This document shows, piece after piece, positions 18,365-27,636 of a stretch of DNA of 64,000 bases. Position numbers and translations under genes: made by a program. The DNA lies in contig JAFZWI010000088.1 of NCBI GenBank assembly GCA_017617355.1, forward strand, positions 1 through 64,000, in the 5' to 3' direction. Below the pieces are notes generated by a model that saw nothing but the letters and a program-made list of their open reading frames with translations, did not search any database and was not told where the DNA came from. The DNA comes from Salinivirgaceae bacterium (GTDB lineage: Bacteria; Bacteroidota; Bacteroidia; Bacteroidales; SZUA-534). The number at the start of each line of letters is the position of its first letter. The first letter of the stretch is position 1.

Positions 18365-19860
18365 TATACTTTTTGCTTTCTCATCAATCCCATCAAATAT
18401 GACTTTTCATCTTTGGGCATAACGCACCACGTTGCCGCAGCAAACAATACTGCAAACAAAAGTCCTTTGGCAAACCCGTTCCAAAGGCTACTGTCGCTAA
18501 CGTTAACAAAATAAGCCACTAACAATGCAGCACCGCCAATAGCCGCATAGGGCGCAAAACAATTGAAAAAGACTTTTACAGAATTAATCTTCATTTTTTG
18601 GGGCCAGTAATACAGGTAATAAAACCCCATTTGTATTAAAATATACACAACATAGCCTATTACTGTACCGCCTACCTGATACGCAGGTATTGTAAACCAA
18701 GTGACCACAAGTCCTGCAACAGAGGCAATGATAGAACTATATGTTATAGCTCGTATATCGGTGCCAGCAAGTATCAAGCTGCTAATAGCTTGATTATGGG
18801 TGAAAAGAAGTGTCATTAACCAAAAATAGAGCCATGGCACAAGGTACAAATACTCTCTGCCGACATAAACCGTAAGCAATTCTGCTGCCACCGACATAAT
18901 ACCAAAACAACAAAAACTCATTATTATTGACACATATCGTGTTCCAGAATATGCTACTCGATAATATGCTTCCTTGTTATGTTGCGCTACTACACGAGAT
19001 GTTGTAGGCAGCAATGCGCCTAAAAAAGTGCCGCCGAACATTGATACCAATCCTGCTATTCCATTCAGTACTTTAAAATCCGCAACAGATTCCATTGTGC
19101 CCTGCATACCAAGAAGCATCGGGCGTAAATTGTAAAATGAAAACTGAAAAATGCTGAATGAAAAAATATTTAGACTATAGGGTAACATTTCCTTAAATGT
19201 TGGCCAGTCTATTTTGGGCCAAAATCTTACAAAAGGGGTTTCTCGTCTTATCTTTCGTACATAAAAAGGTATTACAGCCAATGCGACTACGCAAGAAAGA
19301 GCAAAATACATTTCAATGGACAATCTTCCATACACTGTGCCGAAAAGCACAATAATTAAAAGTATTTTTGTCAACAGCGTACATTTCTGAATGTATGCAA
19401 CATTCTCTGTGGCTTTTACCATTTGGGAGAAACACGACATCACCCAACTAAGAAATGCCGTGAAACATAGAATGTAAATCAGGCGTTTAAGTATAATGTC
19501 CTGTGCCGCATCAACATTGAAAATACTATCCGAAAAAACTGATAATACCAATAATATGGCCGCATTTAAAAGGCCTATTATACCATAGAAACTAAGGCTT
19601 GTCTGAAACGCTATACGCACTTTTTCGAGTTTTTTTTCAGCAAGCCATGTGGAAAAGAATCTGACATTTGTAGAATCAAAGCCCATATCCAACAGTCTGA
19701 GATAGACGTTGATAGACATTGCCAATCCAATAAGTCCGTATTCAGACTTTCCAAAATAGCTGATTAGCAACGGCACAGAAATGAACCCATAAATGGCGTT
19801 TACGACATTTACCGCCATTGTCCACACTACACCGCTTATCACTTTTTTACCACTACCCAT
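18364..19860 (-). CDS. wzx: Polysaccharide flippase (Wzx-like, MOP superfamily)
   Basis: A 498-residue integral membrane protein with about twelve to fourteen helices. The beginning KKVISGVVWTMAVNVVNAIYG followed by SYFGKSEYGLIGLAMSINVYL is the typical start of polysaccharide_synt flippases (lipopolysaccharide transporter family). It would flip undecaprenyl-linked repeat units from cytoplasm to periplasm for the Wzy polymerase. It lies one base pair after the upstream Fe-S protein gene and overlaps the acyltransferase gene by one base. Confidence 0.93.
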   Translation of the reverse strand: MGSGKKVISGVVWTMAVNVVNAIYGFISVPLLISYFGKSEYGLIGLAMSINVYLRLLDMGFDSTNVRFFSTWLAEKKLEKVRIAFQTSLSFYGIIGLLNAAILLVLSVFSDSIFNVDAAQDIILKRLIYILCFTAFLSWVMSCFSQMVKATENVAYIQKCTLLTKILLIIVLFGTVYGRLSIEMYFALSCVVALAVIPFYVRKIRRETPFVRFWPKIDWPTFKEMLPYSLNIFSFSIFQFSFYNLRPMLLGMQGTMESVADFKVLNGIAGLVSMFGGTFLGALLPTTSRVVAQHNKEAYYRVAYSGTRYVSIIMSFCCFGIMSVAAELLTVYVGREYLYLVPWLYFWLMTLLFTHNQAISSLILAGTDIRAITYSSIIASVAGLVVTWFTIPAYQVGGTVIGYVVYILIQMGFYYLYYWPQKMKINSVKVFFNCFAPYAAIGGAALLVAYFVNVSDSSLWNGFAKGLLFAVLFAAATWCVMPKDEKSYLMGLMRKQKV

Positions 19861-19861
19861 G

Positions 19862-21049
19862 TCAACTCTTTACTATGCGTTTAGTTGTGCCAAGCATATT
19901 TTTGATGCCCAATACAAAATTGGCCGTAAGCGCCTGCCTGAAAATATGCAACCCTTTGAATTTCAACATAAAGCCGCTTATCAGCTGTACTGGAACTAGT
20001 CGCCAACCTTCCAATTTGCGGCGGTTGTATTGGTATGTCTGCATTTCGGCAATTTTGTTGATGTCGAGAGTGTTACGGACGATATATCCATTTTTCTCTG
20101 CCTTCTCCATAATGTCGCTACCGTTGGATGTCCGCACCATCACAAAACATCTTCCATCACTTTCAGTAAAATCGGGGTAGCCGTTTTTCGTAGTCCAACT
20201 GTCACCAACTGCAACATCAGCAAGCATCCCTATTCCGTCGGGACATATTTTGCATCTGAATCCTATATGATGCCCGAGTATTTTGCCCCAACTATCATTG
20301 TATGACAACTTAAAATCCGTTCCATCTTTCCATACAGCATAGAAATTTCCAGGCCAACCGTCACCGCGATATTTCAACGAAACAGGCTCGTCAGTTCTGC
20401 CTGACATCTGCCAAGTCATTATACTTGCATTGTAACTCGGCATACCAGCACAGAAAATAGAAATAAAAGCCTTGACCCTATCATTATACTTTGGAAACTC
20501 CTTCAAAAGGTTTTTCATTGCAGCAATATCGCACGGCTTGCCTACGAAAGCATATTTTTCATCAGACGAATCCAAAATGTTGACAATGTCATTAAAAACC
20601 AACGCAGGGGCATATCTTGACTGCGCATTGGAAACAACATCCTCGCGTGTGCGGGATATTTTCAATTTATTATACAAATAACTTCCATCTTTTACTCCCA
20701 CCTGCAAAACTGCGTCCACGGAATGAGATTCGAGCAAATAGAGCGAAAGCGATGTAACGACTCCGCCCGAAGCTGCCTTATGTCGTATCGCAGAATCTGC
20801 CGACCACGATTCTTCAATAGATTGCATTGCACCCCAAACGCCACTTTGTTTGTTGCCATCGACGTGTATCCCAGGGCATAGGCGGCTGATGATTTTTGAA
20901 TCTTTTTGGGATATTTTGGATTGAACAATAGGAAAATAAAAACCGTCTTTACCTAATTCCATTTTGCATTTGTCGGAGCCAAGTACAGAGGCACAAAGTC
21001 CGCAGCCAATGCAAAAATGTCTTTTTTTGATTTTATCAATAATTGTCAT
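19862..21049 (-). CDS. Fe-S protein, F420 hydrogenase/dehydrogenase beta-like
   Basis: A 395-residue relative of the protein at 12340-13533. The N-terminus has a cysteine cluster (CIGCGLCASVLGSDKC, about residues 13-28), with a further Cys in SRLCPGIHV, so it probably binds one [4Fe-4S]. The F420-beta N and C domains follow (VGKPCDIAAMKNL, FCAGMPSYNASI, CKICPDGIGMLADVAVGDSW). It is sandwiched between a pyruvyl transferase and the flippase with two-base gaps, repeating the pairing seen at 11283-13533. Function is inferred to be electron transfer to a glycan- or sugar-modifying step. Confidence 0.9.
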   Translation of the reverse strand: MTIIDKIKKRHFCIGCGLCASVLGSDKCKMELGKDGFYFPIVQSKISQKDSKIISRLCPGIHVDGNKQSGVWGAMQSIEESWSADSAIRHKAASGGVVTSLSLYLLESHSVDAVLQVGVKDGSYLYNKLKISRTREDVVSNAQSRYAPALVFNDIVNILDSSDEKYAFVGKPCDIAAMKNLLKEFPKYNDRVKAFISIFCAGMPSYNASIMTWQMSGRTDEPVSLKYRGDGWPGNFYAVWKDGTDFKLSYNDSWGKILGHHIGFRCKICPDGIGMLADVAVGDSWTTKNGYPDFTESDGRCFVMVRTSNGSDIMEKAEKNGYIVRNTLDINKIAEMQTYQYNRRKLEGWRLVPVQLISGFMLKFKGLHIFRQALTANFVLGIKNMLGTTKRIVKS

Positions 21050-21051
21050 CG

Positions 21052-22263
21052 TTACAATCCAAAAAACGTCTTCAAATCTTCAATCAGCATTTCGCCGCGT
21101 TCTTTTACAACACCATTCATTCTGTCGGCAATCGCTAACTTTAAATCGTCGCGTTTTGCAAAGGCGTCCTTTACAATATCAAGTACATCCATTTCTGAGG
21201 CAGCTTTAAGGTCTGCGAGATAAGGATATTGCAGAGTGTCAACAAAAAGGCCGTTGAATTTGCGGCTGTATGCCATAGGAACGACGGGAACACCTGCCGA
21301 GAATGCTCCAATTGTTGCGTGCATCCTTGCTCCCATAAAAAAGCCCATGCCAGCTATGTAGCTCTTTACATCAATAGGTGTAAGCGCCAATGGCGCAAGC
21401 ACGAGCCTCGGATTGCGGCCATATTCCATCCATAAGTCATAATTAACGGCATAATCATTTTCGACGTGTCTTTCCGCATGAACCACGTGTGCGATAAGAT
21501 GCAACATTATATTAGGAAGCGAAAGAAAATAATCAATTAGCGACCTTACAATATGTTGGTAATCAGCTTTCAAACCGAATTGATTATTTTCGGTGTAACC
21601 GCCATGCCACAGCAACGCTGAAATGTTAAGCCCCACATGAACGTAATCCTTAGAAAAAACATGTTTTTTATAAGGCATAAAGAAAGCGACGTCAATATAT
21701 TCGCGCACATTCTTTTGTGCGAGCGCAATTTCGTGTACATAATCAATGCTCTGCCTGTCTCGGGTCATTACAAGAGCCGCCTTTTCGATACTTTTGACAG
21801 CTTTTTTTCGGATAGTTTCATTTTTGAACGGCCCTATGGTTTGCGGCAAAAGACAATAAGGCTTGCCGAGCAACCTTGCCGCTCTGTGAATATCGTCAAT
21901 AAGTTCAAAACGCTGTTTCCCATAAATATCAGCAAAACTGTCACCCTGCCCGATGTCAAGAATAAAGTCTGCATCTTTGAAAGGTTTTATGCCAAAACTT
22001 TTAGTTTTGACAATATGTTTTGCTAATGTTTTAACACTCAATGGAAAATGCCTGCAAGGTATAAAGCTTAACGTCTGCAATCCATCCGCTTTGTATTGGT
22101 AAACACCACTTTCAATAATGCCACTATCAGTAAGATAGAACTTGTAATCCTCTCCAACTTCACGGAAAATTTTGTCAATAATTGCCATTGTTGTTATTGA
22201 CAAAGCTACACAACCTCGATTACCGTTGTTTATGGGAGCATTTGCAAGGATAATTGTTTTCAT
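21052..22263 (-). CDS. Polysaccharide pyruvyl transferase family protein
   Basis: A 403-residue CsaB-like protein (PF04230). It begins IILANAPINNGNRGCVAL, then has the DFILDIGQGDSFADIYG block and the C-terminal FFMGARMHATIGAFSAGVP motif with its conserved His. It is the first gene of the polysaccharide locus in transcription order. About 190 bp with no gene separate it from the defence-type genes upstream. No UpxY/UpxZ-type antiterminator gene, which heads Bacteroides capsule loci, is found ahead of it. Confidence 0.92.
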   Translation of the reverse strand: MKTIILANAPINNGNRGCVALSITTMAIIDKIFREVGEDYKFYLTDSGIIESGVYQYKADGLQTLSFIPCRHFPLSVKTLAKHIVKTKSFGIKPFKDADFILDIGQGDSFADIYGKQRFELIDDIHRAARLLGKPYCLLPQTIGPFKNETIRKKAVKSIEKAALVMTRDRQSIDYVHEIALAQKNVREYIDVAFFMPYKKHVFSKDYVHVGLNISALLWHGGYTENNQFGLKADYQHIVRSLIDYFLSLPNIMLHLIAHVVHAERHVENDYAVNYDLWMEYGRNPRLVLAPLALTPIDVKSYIAGMGFFMGARMHATIGAFSAGVPVVPMAYSRKFNGLFVDTLQYPYLADLKAASEMDVLDIVKDAFAKRDDLKLAIADRMNGVVKERGEMLIEDLKTFFGL

Positions 22264-22455
22264 AAGGCAAACAATTGAATATGAATGACATTTATTGCTA
22301 TATGTTTGTTATTTGAAGCGTTTTCTGGCATTGAATTATTAATATGTTTTGAAATGATATAGTGATAATTTATTGGAGGAAGATGGTAGGGAATGTTGAG
22401 AGATTAAAGTGCTTAAATTATATTATAAAGCAAGGGTATATCTCTATTCCAATTA

Positions 22456-24519
22456 TTATTTATTGTCATTTGCTTTTTCTACAATTCTATGTAAATCTTG
22501 TTTGCTTTTATATTGCGCCGTTAATTCATTTCTCTTAAATTCCAATCTATCTAATAAGTACTTGTGTCTCAATTCAAAATCATCAAAAATAGAACTCCAA
22601 GTTCGAACGAAAATATCATAATGTTGTCCAAAATCATCTACATGTTGTATTAAGTTTTTCTTTCCCCACGTTTTATTCGTGTCCATCTCCCTTTTTATAT
22701 AACCACTACTGTCAAACTCATTACCTATGAGAATAAATGTCCATGATGCATCTGGAGAATTAAAACGAGGTTCTGAATATATCAAACTCATATAAGTTTT
22801 TATTTGGCTTACTTCTATTTCACCGAGTTTAACATTAGGTCGCTTAAGTTCCACAACAATATTTTCAATTGTATTGCTAATCTTATTTTGTCGAAATGCG
22901 AATATATCCATTTCCTTATTGGCATCTGGATGTTTTATTTTAACCTCATTAATCTTGCTTTTACTAATACCTTTAACCTCTTTATTTATTTTTTGCAAAT
23001 ATGATTCCAATGCTTGTTGAAAATCCGGCTCTGCTTCAGTAACAATATTATAGTTTTCTCCAAAAAGCCAAAATGCAGATGACACCATCGCTTGAATGTC
23101 TGACACTTCGTATGCATTTAACGATTTGTCAAACACCATCGCTTTCAAAGCTGATACTACCTTCAATCTGCCTTGCAACATATCAATTGTATTTGTAATC
23201 CGTGATAGTTCTGTTGTTTCAAGAATTAGAGCAAGTTTATTTCTTTCCTCATCCGTCATTTTTGTAATTCTATCAAGTATGACCAAAAGATCATTACGTT
23301 TATTAGTCTGCAATAAGAGTTGCAAACATCCAATCAATGCTTTTGCCTGATCTTCTTCAAGATTAGTGAATATTCTAGGTTGCACCGAATAAATGCCTAT
23401 CACTGTTTCTTTCAATTCAGTATATAATGGCATTTCGTATTCATTTTTTGGCTCCTCAACAACACCTTTTTTCACATATTTGTTCCAAAGTTCTATTCCT
23501 CCCACATCTGTAATGAATACCTTTTGTTTGTCTAATAGCCAATCTGAAATGATCTTCCATAAATCCTTAAATACCCTATCTTTGTTTGTTTTCTTGACTA
23601 TGGATTCAGGAAAATCTATGCTAATCTGTAATTCGTTTTTATTATTTGCGTCTCGCAAAGGAGAAAAATATTCAAAATAAGAAGAAGATACATAAACACT
23701 ATGATGGAAGCCTGTATCTTTTTTATTCAATTTCGTTGTTTCTTCGTATCGCTCAATTCCTTCATCATTCAAATAGTATACACAATAGTTCTCCTTCATT
23801 TTTTCATGCCAACGAATAAATGTCAGTGTGAATTTTTGCCATACATTTAACTCCTTGTCATAAAGAGATACATCTTTGATATCAGTTTCTGCAATAAAAA
23901 TATTGAAATCAATATATTCCCCATTAACCGATAGTGTATATCCTCGGCTTTCATTAAGTTTAAGGAATACTGCAAATTCTTTTTGAAGATAACTTAAGAA
24001 ATCTTTTGACTCAAAGAATGCTGAATTCAATTTCACATTAAAGAATTTGACTTCTGTACCTGTATTAGTGCCATAAACTATTTTTAACCCTCCGTCATCT
24101 GCATGATCATTATAATGATCATTATCATCACCGTTAATAGTTATAGTGTGCAGCAACAATTTGTCATTTTCTTTATAAACCGACACCCACTCTGCACCTG
24201 TTGCAAAACAATTAAAAGCATAGCGGCCCTTCCCTTTATTCCCCTTAACCTGCGAACTCCATTGAAAAGACTTTTTCTTTACAGAATCTTGATAACGGCC
24301 AAAGGTATCTGACAATGTAGAACGATTAATACCATCTCCATCATCTTTTATTACTAAAGACGAAATTGCACCTAACTCGGATGCCACATACTCCACTGAT
24401 ATATGCTTGGCATGCGCATCAAAGCCGTTCCAAATATATTCACAAATGGCTTTGTTAACATCACTCGTCACACCACTTTTGATGCTATTGTCTGTTACTG
24501 TCACTTTATTTTTTGCCAT
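22456..24519 (-). CDS. GHKL ATPase fused to PD-(D/E)XK nuclease domain
   Basis: A 687-residue protein. The N-terminus is a Hsp90/MutL/MORC-type GHKL ATPase: N-box CEYIWNGFDA (Glu27, Asn31), DDGDG (59-63) and the glycine loop KGNKGKGRYAF (92-102). A helical middle of about 400 residues follows. The C-terminal region has the arrangement of a PD-(D/E)XK nuclease: Asp538 (EMDIFAF), Glu557-Leu-Lys559 (VVELKRP) and a following helix with Gln572 and Tyr576 (SQIKTYM). I infer an ATP-gated DNA or RNA cleavage protein with a role in phage defence; the nearest described themes are MORC-like ATPases in restriction contexts, the Hsp90-like Tiamat and the nuclease domain of Shedu. It starts 24 bp after the Abi-alpha-like gene. 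Confidence 0.8.
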   Translation of the reverse strand: MAKNKVTVTDNSIKSGVTSDVNKAICEYIWNGFDAHAKHISVEYVASELGAISSLVIKDDGDGINRSTLSDTFGRYQDSVKKKSFQWSSQVKGNKGKGRYAFNCFATGAEWVSVYKENDKLLLHTITINGDDNDHYNDHADDGGLKIVYGTNTGTEVKFFNVKLNSAFFESKDFLSYLQKEFAVFLKLNESRGYTLSVNGEYIDFNIFIAETDIKDVSLYDKELNVWQKFTLTFIRWHEKMKENYCVYYLNDEGIERYEETTKLNKKDTGFHHSVYVSSSYFEYFSPLRDANNKNELQISIDFPESIVKKTNKDRVFKDLWKIISDWLLDKQKVFITDVGGIELWNKYVKKGVVEEPKNEYEMPLYTELKETVIGIYSVQPRIFTNLEEDQAKALIGCLQLLLQTNKRNDLLVILDRITKMTDEERNKLALILETTELSRITNTIDMLQGRLKVVSALKAMVFDKSLNAYEVSDIQAMVSSAFWLFGENYNIVTEAEPDFQQALESYLQKINKEVKGISKSKINEVKIKHPDANKEMDIFAFRQNKISNTIENIVVELKRPNVKLGEIEVSQIKTYMSLIYSEPRFNSPDASWTFILIGNEFDSSGYIKREMDTNKTWGKKNLIQHVDDFGQHYDIFVRTWSSIFDDFELRHKYLLDRLEFKRNELTAQYKSKQDLHRIVEKANDNK

Positions 24520-24543
24520 AACGAATTGCTATTATATTATAAA

Positions 24544-25314
24544 CTACTTTTCTTCAACGATTCCATTTTCATCAAATGGCACAATATCGTTTTTCCAAAA
24601 TTCTAGTGGAGTCAAACTTGTTGAATGAGTTTTATAGTATAGCGTGAGAGCAATGGGGCTTGGGGTAATATTGGCATCTAATTTTTCGTCCGTGGCTATA
24701 AAACCCCCTCCGTTAGAAACTACGCTTCCTGTCTCAAGCAGCTCTATTGAACGCATATGATCCAACTCGCTATCTAGCCTATAAATATCATCTGTTCCTG
24801 CTATTACAACCAACTCTTCAAAAGATATTATCAATGTTTGTGCGGTAAGCAGGTTATTTTTGTATTGTGTTTTCTTGCAATTACGGCATGCATAATCTAT
24901 GATTCTTGCTTCAACACTACTCATGCGTTTTAGCAAATCTACAAAGTTCATGTTGCTATCATCGCGACCATCTGTTGTGCATGAAGAAGCGAACAGCCCC
25001 GCCCATAAGTTTTGAAGTTCATCATCATCTACTTGCGAACACTCCTCTATTATAGAGAGGCCAACTCGAGCGTTTGCGGTAAGTTGAAGAGTCTGCCCGT
25101 CGAAATACATACGACCTTTTGCCTTTTCCAGCGTACGGATAATATTATTCAGACGCCATTGGCGAACCTTGTCCTGAAGGAGGTATCCAAATTCCTGTAG
25201 ACCAGGCTTACACACTATCTCCAAAAATGAAGATACTCCTTCTATCGTTGCTTTTGTAACTTCAAGTCCTGCCTCAGCGACTGGCTTTAGACCTAAAACA
25301 TCCTTTATCTCCAT
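24544..25314 (-). CDS. Abi-alpha-like (DUF4393) protein
   Basis: A 256-residue soluble protein. Three stretches match the DUF4393/Abi-alpha pattern: the N-terminal helix EAGLEVTKATIEGVSSFLEI, the DDDELQNLWAGLFASSC block and FVDLLKRMSSVEARIIDYA. This family includes proteins tied to abortive phage infection, with unknown mechanism. Here it is the upstream member of a tight pair with the GHKL-nuclease gene (24-bp gap, same strand), which suggests a two-part system in which it may act as sensor, inhibitor or toxin. Recognition is from memory of family motifs, so moderate certainty. Confidence 0.7.
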   Translation of the reverse strand: MEIKDVLGLKPVAEAGLEVTKATIEGVSSFLEIVCKPGLQEFGYLLQDKVRQWRLNNIIRTLEKAKGRMYFDGQTLQLTANARVGLSIIEECSQVDDDELQNLWAGLFASSCTTDGRDDSNMNFVDLLKRMSSVEARIIDYACRNCKKTQYKNNLLTAQTLIISFEELVVIAGTDDIYRLDSELDHMRSIELLETGSVVSNGGGFIATDEKLDANITPSPIALTLYYKTHSTSLTPLEFWKNDIVPFDENGIVEEK

Positions 25315-25391
25315 ATTTTATATTCTAATCAGTTTCAAACGGCGAATCATATTCACTTGGTGTCGTATTGGTTTATTCATGTTTATCCAAT

Positions 25392-25763
25392 TTACATTTT
25401 TATTTCTTCTAACCTCACCAAAGCATCCTTTTTCCCGTTTTCTATGTTGGAATAACACATTTGCTTTACAAGCATCTTCCAAATCTCACTTTCATGAATG
25501 TGTTCAAGTCCGAAATCTGTCAAATCCTTATATAACTTTTCTATCCTATCCAACGTGCTACAACTAAAAGTGCCGTCAGACAATTCTTTCTCAATAGACT
25601 TGGCATCTTTACCTTTTAACATCAGTTTAACCTTGTCTAATTCTCGCTTGTCATAATCTGTTGCTTGTGGCAATAGTATTAACATATCAGCCAAAGAGAG
25701 TATATGATTGATAAAGTTCACGAAACTATCGTGCAAGTTTGATATGTATTGCTCTTTGGTCAT
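25392..25763 (-). CDS. Small helical hypothetical protein
   Basis: A 123-residue, charged, mainly alpha-helical protein (KEQYISNLHDSFVNFINHIL at the start; heptad-like spacing through the middle). I do not recognise a family. It lies 29 bp after the Cys-motif protein gene and 77 bp before the Abi-alpha-like gene on the same strand, so it may belong to either defence-type module. No membrane segment or signal peptide. Confidence 0.6.
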   Translation of the reverse strand: MTKEQYISNLHDSFVNFINHILSLADMLILLPQATDYDKRELDKVKLMLKGKDAKSIEKELSDGTFSCSTLDRIEKLYKDLTDFGLEHIHESEIWKMLVKQMCYSNIENGKKDALVRLEEIKM

Positions 25764-25792
25764 AAACTATGGTTAAGTATTTATGGCCGTCT

Positions 25793-26443
25793 TTACCATT
25801 CATATATTTCGGGGTATCTCACTAATTTAAACCTAACGTTATGGTCTAACATTGAATACAATCCTCTACTCATTAAATCGGACACTAATGAAAACACCTC
25901 TATATTTTGTGACGCTTCATTATTGCCAAGAGCTGAAAATTCTTTTTCTCTGATAGCCAATAATCCTTCTTTTGCATCAAAAGAATTCATAATAATTTTC
26001 AATGCTGGCACATTATATAATTTCTCAAAAGTCTCCGTTATTTGTTTACGCGCATGAGCTATTTTACCAGGTACTTCATTTTCTAAATTATTTTTATGAG
26101 AGAAGAGATTCTTTCTGTTGCCACAATACATATCCGCAAACACTATCTTATTTTCATTAAAAATCATCAAATCACACTTTTTCCCCATCCCAGCTTTTCG
26201 GCCACCAAATTGATTTAGAAAGGATTCTATATCCACAATGTTTATGTCATTTCCTGTTTGAATGATAAACGTTTGCTCTTCGTTCTCACCACTGCATTGT
26301 TGCTTCCCGGCCTTCTTGCATTCCCGACAAGCCTTTTTATCATGTTCGACAATAATTCCTGAACCGCTATAAAAGGATACTTGATAATTAGTTCCTGTCA
26401 AACCATAATACTCGAGAAAATCTTTTTTTAGTGCTGCTATCAT
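25793..26443 (-). CDS. Cys-motif partner of AAA ATPase, nuclease-like fold
   Basis: A 216-residue protein of no family I can name. It has a Cys cluster (HDKKACRECKKAGKQQC, about residues 34-50) that could bind a metal. It then has the strand pair CDLMIFNENKIVFADMY followed by an amphipathic helix KIAHARKQITETFEKLY and the strand ALKIIMNS. That order is like the core of PD-(D/E)XK nucleases, but the Glu-x-Lys of the second strand is not present (ADMYCG), so it may be inactive or use other residues. The ATPase gene upstream overlaps it by four bases, which points to a two-protein effector complex. Confidence 0.7.
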   Translation of the reverse strand: MIAALKKDFLEYYGLTGTNYQVSFYSGSGIIVEHDKKACRECKKAGKQQCSGENEEQTFIIQTGNDINIVDIESFLNQFGGRKAGMGKKCDLMIFNENKIVFADMYCGNRKNLFSHKNNLENEVPGKIAHARKQITETFEKLYNVPALKIIMNSFDAKEGLLAIREKEFSALGNNEASQNIEVFSLVSDLMSRGLYSMLDHNVRFKLVRYPEIYEW

Positions 26444-27591
26444 TTCCTCTCCTGATTCAAATCCATATACTGCTGATAAATCTCTTTCATTGATTCTGAT
26501 AAATCCCTTGTGTCCACTGATACTATTTGATTTCTATCGTTTCTGAGCATCAAGTCTTGAATCGTCCCGTCATACACTCTATACACGGCAATGTTATTTC
26601 TGTCAATTCCACCTTCTTTCTTTAGTAGTAACACATTTAAATAATTAACTATATACGGACTATGAGAAGATATTGTAAGAGTAATATCATACTTTCCTGT
26701 TTTAGAATGAATTGTCCTATCAACGAGAAAATCCATTAATTTGAGTTGATTATCTGGATAAAGCGACAATTCTGGCTCCTCAATAAATAAATTAACGCGC
26801 TTGTTAGTGAAATCGCTTATTTTTATTTCACTTTTAAAAGATGAAAAATCATCAAATTCAGATAAATATGATAAAACAGAACGATTCATGGCCTTTATCA
26901 AATCGTAATGTTTGGTAAAATATTCCACAATTAAAGAAAGAGGTGTTGTTGATTGAATACCAGAGGATGCTGATTCTAAGTCAATGGCATAATCGTCTGA
27001 ATCATTGTCAATTGGTTTAATAATGTGCTTGGTTCCTTGTTTATTTTTTACCGATTGGTATTTCACATTAGTAAACGGCATATTAAGTTCCGATATGTTT
27101 TCTGTAGCTATTATATAATCATTCCAAACTTCATTTAAATAAAATGCTTTCTTGTTGACAGACAAATTGTGGTCAAGAACATCTGGTATCAGATTCCTTT
27201 TTTCAGAAATGAATGATATTTTTTCAAGATTTAATTCGTTTTTTGGTATTTTTTGCGAAATAAGTTTAAATGAGGATTTTGCATACTCCATTTCGCATTT
27301 CCCGCGCGAATAATGAATATATGTATCATGACGCAAATAACCAAAAAGTCCATCCTGCTTGAGATATGTTTGGAAATTAAACCGGAATGGCGATTTTGAT
27401 ATTCCCGAATAATCTTTAAGATAAGAACGTATATTAACCATCTTATATACCCAGCGAAGAATCGCAAGCATTTTCATGATTGTGCTTTTACCACTCCCTG
27501 ATTCGCCTATAAATACGGTAAATGGCTTTATTTCGTCCAACACTATTTTTTCAATCGGACCAAAATTGCGTATTTCTAAATATTCTTTCAT
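26440..27591 (-). CDS. AAA family (AAA15/OLD-like) ATPase
   Basis: A 383-residue ABC/SMC-like ATPase. Walker A is FIGESGSGKSTIMKML (about residues 28-43); the signature-like SASSGIQSTTPLSLIVEY lies at about residues 216-233; Walker B with glutamate switch is LFIEEPELSLYPDNQ (about residues 278-292) and the D-loop/H-loop region is ITLTISSHSPYIVNYL. These are the marks of the AAA_15/AAA_21 ATPases found in OLD, Septu (PtuA), RloA and AbiLi-type defence systems. No Toprim nuclease domain is attached. The stop overlaps the start of the Cys-motif gene, the probable effector. Confidence 0.88.
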   Translation of the reverse strand: MKEYLEIRNFGPIEKIVLDEIKPFTVFIGESGSGKSTIMKMLAILRWVYKMVNIRSYLKDYSGISKSPFRFNFQTYLKQDGLFGYLRHDTYIHYSRGKCEMEYAKSSFKLISQKIPKNELNLEKISFISEKRNLIPDVLDHNLSVNKKAFYLNEVWNDYIIATENISELNMPFTNVKYQSVKNKQGTKHIIKPIDNDSDDYAIDLESASSGIQSTTPLSLIVEYFTKHYDLIKAMNRSVLSYLSEFDDFSSFKSEIKISDFTNKRVNLFIEEPELSLYPDNQLKLMDFLVDRTIHSKTGKYDITLTISSHSPYIVNYLNVLLLKKEGGIDRNNIAVYRVYDGTIQDLMLRNDRNQIVSVDTRDLSESMKEIYQQYMDLNQERK

Positions 27592-27636
27592 TTCTTATTA
27601 TTAAAACTATATAAAACGTATTGAATTGTATTTATT

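Noticed and set aside
12340..21049. True F420-dependent enzymes
   Set aside because: The domain name comes from methanogen enzymes; nothing here suggests F420 synthesis, so only Fe-S/flavin electron transfer is inferred.
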